NCBI GenBank assembly: GCA_011524845.1
Contig: WTJL01000102.1
Span: 1-5,323, forward strand
Origin: Flavobacteriales bacterium
GTDB lineage: Bacteria > Bacteroidota > Bacteroidia > Flavobacteriales_D > Sanyastnellaceae
Direction of reading: 5' to 3'
Length of the DNA stretch: 5,323 bases
Part shown: piece after piece, positions 1 to 5,323 of the stretch
Layout: each line of letters opens with the position of its first letter
How positions within the stretch are numbered: position 1 is the first letter of the stretch
Program-made: the position numbers and the translations under genes
The notes under the pieces: generated by a model
The model's database searches: none
Seen by the model: only the letters and a program-made list of their open reading frames with translations
What the model was told of the DNA's origin: nothing

Positions 1-156
1 CAAAACGGCTTGGTCATCATGCGAACGGTCCGAGAGGGCGACGTGGTCAAGCGCTACAGAAAGGTGGTGATGAAGACAGGGACGTACTATTTCTGTGGCG
101 ACCGGAGCATCACCCAGACGCGTTGGGATTTGGAAACCAACTTGTCCTACGACTGA
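1..156 (+). CDS. 3' end of an unidentified protein (partial)
   Basis: The frame is open from the first base and ends at TGA 154-156, giving the last 51 residues of a protein that begins outside the window. The tail is rich in basic and aromatic residues (for example KRYRKVVMKTGTYYF, then CGDRSITQTRWD) and ends NLSYD. It shows no membrane segment, sorting domain or repeat. The stop lies three bases before the ATG of the TonB-like gene at 160, and that gene has no visible ribosome binding site, so the two are probably co-transcribed and perhaps translationally coupled. I do not recognise the family and assign no function. That this is real coding sequence is inferred from the open frame, the tight spacing and the plausible composition. 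Confidence 0.6.
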   Translation, partial: QNGLVIMRTVREGDVVKRYRKVVMKTGTYYFCGDRSITQTRWDLETNLSYD

Positions 157-159
157 TCC

Positions 160-873
160 ATGGGGTTGGCGCGCAAAGCGGTGCTGTACACCCTTCTTGT
201 GCACGTGGTGGTTTTGGGCGCCATGGTGGTGTGGCCAGTGAGTGAGGGAGTGCCTCCCAGCGAAACGTTCACGGAAGTGACCATGCTCGACAGCGAAGAC
301 CTCCAAGAGGAGCCCATCCAGTCGTTCGAAGACCAGCTCAGAGCGTCGATGGCAGAGAAGGTCGCCAACTTGCGCGCCAATGCTGAAGCGGAGGCGTCGT
401 CAGAGGCACGTTCGTCTGCAGACCTTGGTCCAAGTGAGGCGGAGTTGGCCGCCCAAGTCGAGGCGGAACTGCGTGCCATGGAAGCGGAGGAGTTCCAACG
501 CCTGGCGGCAGAAGAGAAAGAATTCGATACGGCAGGGGAAGCCGAGGTCACTCGGCAAGATGTGGGCTCCACCTTTGAACAGTGGGACGCCCAGTACGAC
601 GGCCTGGTCACAGTGAGGTACAGCCTCGAGGGCCGTTTCGGCCGGGACCTTGATGTGCCCGGTTACACCTGTTCAGGAGGGGCCCAGGTGGACGTGGACA
701 TCGAGGTGGACGCCTCAGGAAGGGTGGTGTCAGCGGCGCTGGTTGGTGGGGATGAGGAGAGCTGCTTTGGCGCGGCAGCCCTGCGGAGTGCGAGAAGGGC
801 CAAATTCAACGCATCGTCTGAAGCGCCGAAGCGACAGGCGGGAAGGTTGACGTACGTGTTTGTCGCCCAATGA
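160..873 (+). CDS. TonB-like energy transducer / TonB C-terminal domain protein
   Basis: A 237-residue, probably inner-membrane protein. Residues 1-6 are short and basic, and residues 7-25 form one hydrophobic segment (VLYTLLVHVVVLGAMVV core), which predicts an N-in, C-out anchor. Residues about 45-130 are strongly Glu/Ala-rich with little proline and look like a helix or coiled coil crossing part of the periplasm. Residues about 150-237 resemble the TonB C-terminal domain as found in Bacteroidota: YSLEGRFGRDLDVPGYTC, then GGAQVDVDIEVDASGRVVSA, a cysteine at 202, and AAALRSARRAKFNASSEAP leading to a final beta strand, LTYVFVAQ. TonB proteins couple the proton-motive force, through ExbB/ExbD, to outer-membrane transporters; no exbB, exbD or receptor gene is visible here. 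The usual Pro-rich linker is absent, so a structural or scaffold role using a TonB-like fold is also possible. The ATG at 160 is chosen because it places the membrane anchor at the N-terminus and follows the upstream stop by three bases. Confidence 0.82.
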   Translation: MGLARKAVLYTLLVHVVVLGAMVVWPVSEGVPPSETFTEVTMLDSEDLQEEPIQSFEDQLRASMAEKVANLRANAEAEASSEARSSADLGPSEAELAAQVEAELRAMEAEEFQRLAAEEKEFDTAGEAEVTRQDVGSTFEQWDAQYDGLVTVRYSLEGRFGRDLDVPGYTCSGGAQVDVDIEVDASGRVVSAALVGGDEESCFGAAALRSARRAKFNASSEAPKRQAGRLTYVFVAQ

Positions 874-887
874 TGTCCTTTGGCCAC

Positions 888-915
888 CCTTGATCCAGCC
901 TTGATTTAGGCTTGG
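888..915. terminator. Weak stem-loop between convergent genes, possible bidirectional terminator
   Basis: The gap between the convergent stops holds CCAGCCT (895-901) and AGGCTTGG (908-915), which can pair with one bulged base around a 6-base loop (902-907). The stop codon of the minus-strand dehydrogenase (906-908) lies at the loop edge. A CCTTGAT direct repeat at 888-894 and 899-905 overlaps the left arm. There is no T-run after the stem on either strand, so a classical intrinsic terminator is not supported. The convergent position is the main reason to list it. Confidence 0.25.
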
Positions 916-2114
916 TCAATGTACTCCTGCAGGTAGGCAAACTTGGGGGCCAACGCGCCCTCCAGAGTGGTTTCTGTGGCGTGGGTGATCATGTTGTCCC
1001 TGTCGCCACCGACCAGCAAAGGGATGACATGGGCCATCATTTCTTTCCCAAAGCCGTGGCTTGCATCGCGCGGCAATTCGCAGGGAAGGTTGTCGACCGC
1101 CATCACCGTGAGTCCCTTGGGGTCGTCAAACGCGCATTCCGATTCTGAAGAGGGGTTGTACCCGTACAACGGATCGGCAATGGTGCTGGGACGCAAAGTG
1201 CACGCCACAGGTCCGTCGATGTCGCAGCTGACGTCCGCCACCACTTGAACGTGCCATGAGGGGTCTTTCATGTCGTCCCGGGTGAACAAGAAGGGCGAGC
1301 CCTCAGCCCAGTAGTGTCCCGCGATGTACATGTCCGCCACGCGGGCATACGGCATGAAGGTGCTTTCAAAGTCTGTGGGGTCCGCAATGAATTGCCCCAT
1401 GTCGAAAGGCTGGCCGTCGCGTCGCGCGTTGTACTGCTCCACGTCGAGCCTCGTGAACACGGCTTCATTGAACGTTTCTTTCAAAAACGCATCGGCATGA
1501 ACCTCTCGAATGCCCAACGCCGTCAGCAATTCGTGGGCGCCCATGCCTACGCGCCCGCCACCGGTCAAGACCATCTTCATGTTGGCCGGCAAGTCGACGG
1601 CCTTGGCGTGGCCAATCATGTCCTTCATGTCGGTGCAGTCGATGGCGCGAGGAAGGGCAAAGGTTCCTTGACGAAGGCCCCATGCCCGGAGGCCGTTGTA
1701 GGCACCCACAATGCCGGCCCATCGTCCAAACCCAATCACGCGACGGCCGTTGGCACGCTTGATGAGTTCATAATCGATCAAGCGAATGCGCTTGTCGACG
1801 ATGGCGCGAAGAAGTTTGGCGTTGTACGGCTGGAGCTTGTAGGTGTGGCTGAAGAACAAATAGGTCGTGTCCGGGATGAGTTGGTCCACTGGAACTTCCT
1901 TCACGCCGAGGAGCACGTCGCAGCCGTCCAATTCTTGGACCACGTCGATGCCTTCCGCTCGGTACTCGTCGTCGGTGATGCGCCGGACATCACTCGACTC
2001 CACGACGAGCTCCACTTCCGGGTACAAACGCTTCAATTCCGCACACTGGGCAGGGGTGAGGGGCACCCGTTGATCGGGTGGCACTTTGCCTTCTCGAACG
2101 ACACCAATCTTCAT
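906..2114 (-). CDS. NAD(P)-dependent saccharopine dehydrogenase / lysine-ketoglutarate reductase-like (AlaDH/PNT superfamily)
   Basis: A 402-residue, probably cytoplasmic enzyme; no signal peptide or membrane segment. The N-terminal AlaDH/PNT-type domain starts KIGVVREGKVPPDQRVPLTP, with an Arg at 16 where the family binds substrate. GVKEVP (Lys72) and FFSHTYK (His90) match the Lys/His acid-base pair described for yeast saccharopine dehydrogenase Lys1. RLIDYELI (111-118) and GFGRWAGIVGAYNGLRAWGL (128-147) closely resemble the LKR half of animal AASS as I recall it. The nucleotide-binding glycine motif is TGGGRVGMGA (184-193). VADVSCDIDG (292-301) and VMAVDNLPCELPRDAS (337-352) are typical of the Lys1/LKR group, not of true alanine dehydrogenase. 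Family knowledge suggests NAD(P)-linked interconversion of saccharopine with lysine and 2-oxoglutarate. Substrate and direction are inferred, and the protein could act on another amino acid. The start is fixed by the conserved first beta strand directly after ATG. The gene lies 50 bp downstream of the surface-protein gene on the same strand and converges on the TonB-like gene. Confidence 0.85.
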   Translation of the reverse strand: MKIGVVREGKVPPDQRVPLTPAQCAELKRLYPEVELVVESSDVRRITDDEYRAEGIDVVQELDGCDVLLGVKEVPVDQLIPDTTYLFFSHTYKLQPYNAKLLRAIVDKRIRLIDYELIKRANGRRVIGFGRWAGIVGAYNGLRAWGLRQGTFALPRAIDCTDMKDMIGHAKAVDLPANMKMVLTGGGRVGMGAHELLTALGIREVHADAFLKETFNEAVFTRLDVEQYNARRDGQPFDMGQFIADPTDFESTFMPYARVADMYIAGHYWAEGSPFLFTRDDMKDPSWHVQVVADVSCDIDGPVACTLRPSTIADPLYGYNPSSESECAFDDPKGLTVMAVDNLPCELPRDASHGFGKEMMAHVIPLLVGGDRDNMITHATETTLEGALAPKFAYLQEYIDQA

Positions 2115-2118
2115 ACCT

Positions 2119-2126
2119 CAAATGTA
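2119..2126 (-). promoter_or_regulatory. TAnnTTTG-type -7 box in front of the dehydrogenase gene
   Basis: On the minus strand this reads TACATTTG, an exact match to the Bacteroidota -7 consensus TAnnTTTG. It is followed by AGGT and then the ATG at 2114. A start site 5-7 bases after the box would fall at or next to the ATG, giving a leaderless or near-leaderless transcript. No TTG/TTTG -33 element is seen at the usual distance upstream, which weakens the call. The AGG just before the ATG is too close to act as a normal ribosome binding site. Confidence 0.35.
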
Positions 2127-2164
2127 GCACCGGGGCCGCCAGTTTGACGCCGTCGGTTGCGGGC

Positions 2165-5092
2165 TCATCTCGCCACAATCACGGTGCCGCGATGCACCCG
2201 TGGATAGCTCAATTGATCGAGGTAAGACGCTTCCCAATGGTAGACATCGTTGGGCACGAAGTGGGCCCCGTCGAGTTTTTGACCAAGCCAGGGCTCTTCC
2301 GGGTCGTCGGTCGACCAAACACGCTGCCCCCACCGGTTCCAAATCACCATGGCGTACCGAGTTGTTCCCCTTGCCACAGGCAGCCACACGTCGTTCAAGC
2401 CGTCGCCGTCTGGGGTGAAAGCTGTGGGCGCGTAGAACAGGGTTCCGTTGACCACGACGTCGCGGACAGAAGTGGCGGCGCAACCTTCGGGACTGACCAC
2501 GGTTTGGACGATTTGAAAGGTGCCTCCGTCCGAGAACAGGTAGGAGCCATGGGCGGCATTCAACCCACCACCGTCGCTCATGAAGTACGACACGTCGTAG
2601 ATGGAATCCACTAGGGCGGTCAAGTCCACGACAGGATTGGTCAGTTCCACCACCAAGGGGTCCACCTCAAACCCCACGGGAGGGGCAGGATAGGCCTCGA
2701 CGAGTGCTTCCGCTCCGAACGACACAAACGCCGGGCAGTTGCCGGTCGACATGGCGACCACGCTTACGTCGTAGACTCCGGGTTCTTCAAACACATGGAC
2801 GGGGGCAAAGGCGTCGCTTGTTTCTCCATCGCTGAACGTCCACGATTGGGCCACTTCGTCGGAATTGGCGTCGCTGGACAGCAGCACGGTCAGAGGGGCG
2901 CATCCCGAGGGAGGGTTCGCCTCAATGTTGAAGGCCGAGAGGTCCGGAGGGGTCTCGATGAAGATGGAGTCGAGGTGGGTTCCGACGCATCCAATTTCCG
3001 TCAGCGTCAGCACCACATCGTGCCAGCCCCCGGCCAAAAACTCCACCCCGCCCGCGGTCGTGCCGGCCGCATTGCCCGGAGTGGCATTTTCAAAGGTCCA
3101 GGCATAGGTGGCATCCGGAAACACCCCGCCAAGGGCGACAAAGTCAAAGGCGTTGTCTTCGAGACATTGCGATTCCGGCGCCTCAAACGTTGGCTGAGCT
3201 TCGTGGATGTTCAGGGTGAAGTCGGCGGTGGACAGGAGGCAGGTGAGGCCCTCAAACGTGACTTCCATGGTGTACACCCCGGCATCCTGCATGTCTGCTT
3301 GGGCAATGGATGCGGTGGGGCCTTCGGCTGCAAATCCATTGGGACCGGTCCAGGTGTAATTGGCCAAGGTGATGGCCAGGGGGTTGTTGATGAGCTCGGG
3401 CACTTCGAGCTCGACATCGTCGCCGAGGCAGGTGGTGCCCACAGGCTCGATGGTCACAGGTGGACACACGCCGGTCGCCACTTCGAGCACCGTCACCTCT
3501 TCCACGGGACAGCCGTTGGCGTCGACCAGCGCGCTCGCGCCATCGTTGGTTTGGCTGTTCCCTGAAATGTCACCGGAACCAAAGATGTCGGCCTCCGCGG
3601 TCAGGGTCCCGTCGCATTGAAGCAGCAGGCAGTCGTCGGTGAGTTGCACCCTGTACCGGTAGGCGATGCTGTCTTGCCCCAAGGGGTCGTTGTCCAGCAG
3701 TCCACCTTGGGTGCCGTTGGCTCCCGAGCCCAAGCGCACCCGAACCGTCTGCAGGTCCGCTTCAAACTCGCCGGGGTCGTCGCCCAGAGCGTCCGTCATG
3801 TCTGGAATGGCGTTGGGGGTGGCCCACTCGAGACTGCCCTCGACAAAGCTGGTCCGAATGTCCAAGGTGGTTTCTGCGTACACCCCAACTGCGGCGTCGC
3901 TGCCAAGGTTTTTGGCCACCACGGTGTATTCCAACACGTCCCCGGGTTCCGCGAGTCCTCCGTTCAGGTCGTTGATGTAGACCGTGGCACGCAGGTCGGG
4001 CTCATAGACGTCGATGACCGAGGTGACGACTTGCACGGTGATGGACTCTCCGCCTGTGGTGACCCGAATCTCCGCGTCAGAGGCGTTGTTGGGCAGCAGG
4101 TCAAACGCGCTGTTGTCCGGCACAAAAACATTGGCGTCGTGCCCCAGCGTGTTGTTGAAGGCCGGTTGTCGCCATGGGTTCATGACGCCGTCCGTGCTTT
4201 GGGTGCTGTTGAAGGCGTTGTTTTGGGCATGGGTTGCGTCGGACAGGTACTCAAAAGTGCCCGCTCCATTGAAGCCCAGCTGGTCGCCGCTTTCTCCTCG
4301 GTCACCGTCGTACGCCACCACGCCCAATTCAAGGTCGACGGGGCCAAAGGGAGGGGTGAGGAAGCCCGAGATGGGGACATCGACCGTGGAATTGGCGCCC
4401 CCGCCGCTCATGGTGATCATGGCAAGGCCATCGAAGACGGTCAGGTTGCGCATGTTGGCCAAGGCGTCTTCGTACACAACGACCAACACCCAACCGCCCC
4501 ATGACCCGGACTGCTCCGTGGCGACCACGTTGGCGACGGTGTACCGGGCATTCACGGGGTTGCCAACGACCCATGGGGTGATGTCCGCGAAGCAGCAGTA
4601 ATTGTCCACACCCGAGGCGTCAAATTCCCACTCTTGGTCGGCCAGCACGTCGAGGTAGGGCTCGTTTTCTGAGGCTTTGATCTTGACCTGATCGCGCAGG
4701 TTTTCATTGGGGACAGAACCGTTGCCTAAACGCCCGGCCCAGTACAAGCCCGCCCAACTCACTTCGGCACACACACCGAGGGCGAGGCTGTCTGACGAGG
4801 ACGACCACGTACCCGGGTCGTTGTCCCCGTCGTAGTACTGCATGCTGTGGCCGTTGTTGTTGTCCTGCGGAAAGCCTGTGATGGGCATGGCGTTTTGGGC
4901 TTGGGTGCATGAGCTCCCTGTGCCACAGTACATGGTGGTGTTGGCCAAAAATTGAATCCCGCCATTCTGCTGGGCCTGAAAGCGAATGTCAAAATCGTCG
5001 ACGACCTGCCCGAAGATTGCAGGGCTCATCACGAGCAGCAGACTCCCCAGTACAAGGCGCGCAACGTTCCATCGAGTGTGCTTCGTGCCCAT
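2165..5092 (-). CDS. Large secreted surface protein with DUF11-like and PKD domains and a T9SS type B sorting domain
   Basis: A 975-residue exported protein. Residues 1-28 are a signal peptide (basic start MGTKHTRW, hydrophobic core ARLVLGSLLLVM, cleavage probably before Gln29). Residues about 29-365 form a module of unknown function with landmarks SWAGLYWAGRL (112-122), CCFADITPW (166-174), GGWVLVVVYEDA (199-210), RNLTVFDGL (215-223), ISGFLTPPFGPVD (241-253) and a link IDVYEPDL (360-367). I recall the same order of motifs before DUF11 repeats in surface proteins of other phyla. Residues about 366-525 are DUF11-like (GDVLEYTVVAKNLGSDAA). Residues 545-632 are Ig-like (YTWTGPNGF, DAGVYTMEV); 636-714 and 804-884 are PKD-like; 719-800 is a clearer PKD domain (WTFSDGETS, HVFEEPGVYDVSVV). 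Residues 885-975 are the type B sorting domain: FYAPTAFTPDGDGLNDVW, IWNRWGQRVW, final GTVIVAR. The T9SS would export it across the outer membrane. ATG 5092 is preferred over the in-frame ATG at 5279-5281 because only it puts the signal peptide first. Its role (adhesin, matrix or other surface protein) is unknown; no catalytic motif was seen. Confidence 0.9.
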   Translation of the reverse strand: MGTKHTRWNVARLVLGSLLLVMSPAIFGQVVDDFDIRFQAQQNGGIQFLANTTMYCGTGSSCTQAQNAMPITGFPQDNNNGHSMQYYDGDNDPGTWSSSSDSLALGVCAEVSWAGLYWAGRLGNGSVPNENLRDQVKIKASENEPYLDVLADQEWEFDASGVDNYCCFADITPWVVGNPVNARYTVANVVATEQSGSWGGWVLVVVYEDALANMRNLTVFDGLAMITMSGGGANSTVDVPISGFLTPPFGPVDLELGVVAYDGDRGESGDQLGFNGAGTFEYLSDATHAQNNAFNSTQSTDGVMNPWRQPAFNNTLGHDANVFVPDNSAFDLLPNNASDAEIRVTTGGESITVQVVTSVIDVYEPDLRATVYINDLNGGLAEPGDVLEYTVVAKNLGSDAAVGVYAETTLDIRTSFVEGSLEWATPNAIPDMTDALGDDPGEFEADLQTVRVRLGSGANGTQGGLLDNDPLGQDSIAYRYRVQLTDDCLLLQCDGTLTAEADIFGSGDISGNSQTNDGASALVDANGCPVEEVTVLEVATGVCPPVTIEPVGTTCLGDDVELEVPELINNPLAITLANYTWTGPNGFAAEGPTASIAQADMQDAGVYTMEVTFEGLTCLLSTADFTLNIHEAQPTFEAPESQCLEDNAFDFVALGGVFPDATYAWTFENATPGNAAGTTAGGVEFLAGGWHDVVLTLTEIGCVGTHLDSIFIETPPDLSAFNIEANPPSGCAPLTVLLSSDANSDEVAQSWTFSDGETSDAFAPVHVFEEPGVYDVSVVAMSTGNCPAFVSFGAEALVEAYPAPPVGFEVDPLVVELTNPVVDLTALVDSIYDVSYFMSDGGGLNAAHGSYLFSDGGTFQIVQTVVSPEGCAATSVRDVVVNGTLFYAPTAFTPDGDGLNDVWLPVARGTTRYAMVIWNRWGQRVWSTDDPEEPWLGQKLDGAHFVPNDVYHWEASYLDQLSYPRVHRGTVIVAR

Positions 5093-5099
5093 GATGACG

Positions 5100-5107
5100 C
5101 AAAGGTC
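5100..5107 (-). promoter_or_regulatory. Possible -7 box upstream of the surface-protein gene
   Basis: On the minus strand this reads GACCTTTG, one mismatch from TAnnTTTG, and ends 7 bases before the chosen ATG at 5092. The spacing would give a very short leader. No convincing TTTG -33 element lies 17-23 bases further upstream. It is listed because nothing in the rest of the upstream region matches better, and no Shine-Dalgarno sequence is visible. Confidence 0.2.
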
Positions 5108-5223
5108 GGTGAATTGCAGCGAGCCACTCTGTCGCATGGCCTGAAGCGAACAGCGTGTGGTTTTTGGGCAAAGAAGGTGAGAACGGCTGTACTTTCGCGT
5201 TGTCCAGCGGTGCTGGGCAGTTC

Positions 5224-5252
5224 TTTGAATTTTGGGGCCGATTTTGGATTTG
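5224..5252 (+). promoter_or_regulatory. Possible divergent Bacteroidota-type promoter
   Basis: On the plus strand TTTG at 5224-5227 is followed, after 17 bases, by TGGATTTG at 5245-5252, one mismatch from the -7 consensus TAnnTTTG. This fits the -33/-7 arrangement known in Bacteroidota. It points to an ATG at 5261, again with a very short leader. The region is AT-richer than the genes around it, as expected for a promoter. With such short motifs a chance match is quite possible. Confidence 0.3.
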
Positions 5253-5273
5253 ACAGCAAGATGACCAAATCGG
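5238..5273. repeat. Imperfect inverted repeat in the right intergenic region
   Basis: CCGATTTTGG at 5238-5247 and CCAAATCGG at 5265-5273 are inverted copies differing by one base, with a 17-base spacer. A direct repeat of ATTTTGG at 5229-5235 and 5241-5247 overlaps the left arm. The arms surround the candidate -7 box and the possible divergent ATG at 5261. It could be an operator or an RNA hairpin. It lacks a following T-run, so an intrinsic terminator is unlikely. Confidence 0.3.
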
Positions 5274-5323
5274 GGAAGCATGTCGAGCTCTTGGAGATGT
5301 CGCTCGTTAATCTCAAATCTTCA
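5261..5323 (+). CDS. Possible 5' end of a divergent gene (partial, doubtful)
   Basis: From ATG 5261 the plus strand is open to the window edge for 21 codons, reading MTKSGKHVELLEMSLVNLKS and one more residue. The residue mix is protein-like, and the promoter-like pair at 5224-5252 lies just upstream. No ribosome binding site is visible and no family can be assigned from so short a piece. If real, it is divergently transcribed from the surface-protein gene. An open frame of 21 codons can arise by chance, so this is a weak call. Confidence 0.22.
   Translation, partial: MTKSGKHVELLEMSLVNLKSS

Noticed and set aside
91..141. YYFCGDRS...RWD in the upstream tail as a signal peptidase I-like GDN/SxDSR motif
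   Set aside because: Only a few residues agree, the family's Asn and Ser/Asp positions are missing, and the sequence that should follow is absent.
147..611. Minus-strand open frame opposite the TonB-like gene
   Set aside because: Its Ser/Ala-rich translation simply mirrors the Glu/Ala-rich coding region, and the TonB-like frame has a clear anchor and C-terminal domain.
1314..2147. Plus-strand open frame (277 codons) opposite the dehydrogenase gene
   Set aside because: It lies almost entirely antisense to a well-recognised enzyme and shows no motif of its own. It is a shadow frame.
2115..2164. Terminator between the surface-protein and dehydrogenase genes
   Set aside because: No stem of useful length followed by a T-run was found in the 50-base gap, so co-transcription cannot be excluded.
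2795..3565. Plus-strand open frame (256 codons) opposite the PKD region
   Set aside because: It is a Gly/Arg/His-rich shadow of the acidic repeat region on the minus strand, with no domain or start signal.
3617..4504. Long plus-strand open frame (295 codons) opposite the surface-protein gene
   Set aside because: It is fully antisense to a gene with clear domains. GC-rich coding DNA often leaves the opposite strand open, and the translated composition shows no recognisable domain.
5093..5281. 63-residue N-terminal extension of the surface protein to the in-frame ATG at 5279-5281
   Set aside because: The extension is basic and lacks any signal sequence, and it would bury the clear signal peptide that starts at ATG 5092.
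5029..5323. Minus-strand frame open from the right edge, overlapping the signal-peptide coding region
   Set aside because: It would overlap the surface-protein start by 64 bases in another frame, ends in an unconvincing Cys/Trp-containing tail, and has no recognisable motif.

Overview
The window looks like chromosomal DNA from a GC-rich member of the Bacteroidota. The strongest evidence is the C-terminus of the largest gene, which is a type IX secretion (T9SS) type B sorting domain, also called the gliding-motility-associated or CHU_C domain, known essentially only from this phylum. Two other points agree: a TonB-like energy transducer with the C-terminal sequence style common in Bacteroidota, and the absence of clear Shine-Dalgarno sequences. 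TAnnTTTG-like boxes, the Bacteroidota promoter -7 consensus, lie close upstream of several start codons. The sequence does not allow a genus to be named.

Layout: (1) bases 1-156, plus strand, hold the 3' end of an unidentified gene. It is followed after 3 bases by (2) bases 160-873, plus strand, a 237-residue inner-membrane protein with a TonB-like C-terminal domain. The two are very probably one operon. (3) Bases 874-905 are a short convergent gap with small direct repeats and a weak stem-loop. (4) Bases 906-2114, minus strand, encode a 402-residue NAD(P)-dependent dehydrogenase of the alanine dehydrogenase/saccharopine dehydrogenase superfamily, most like the lysine-ketoglutarate reductase half of eukaryotic LKR/SDH enzymes. 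(5) Bases 2165-5092, minus strand, encode a 975-residue secreted multidomain surface protein: signal peptide, a large N-terminal module of unknown function, a DUF11-like domain, Ig/PKD-like domains and the T9SS type B sorting domain. (6) Bases 5093-5323 are upstream DNA with promoter-like motifs, an imperfect inverted repeat and a possible start of a divergent gene running off the right edge.

The three complete genes do not form an obvious pathway. The TonB-like protein would act at the inner membrane and periplasm, the dehydrogenase in the cytoplasm, and the large protein at the cell surface or outside. The two minus-strand genes are 50 bp apart and could be co-transcribed, but the dehydrogenase also has a promoter-like box directly in front of its start. 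No mobile element, CRISPR array, tRNA or rRNA was seen. The most unusual feature is in the surface protein: a run of 395 residues with no lysine or arginine, lying between its DUF11-like domain and its sorting domain. A defence or other novel multi-gene system is not apparent here.
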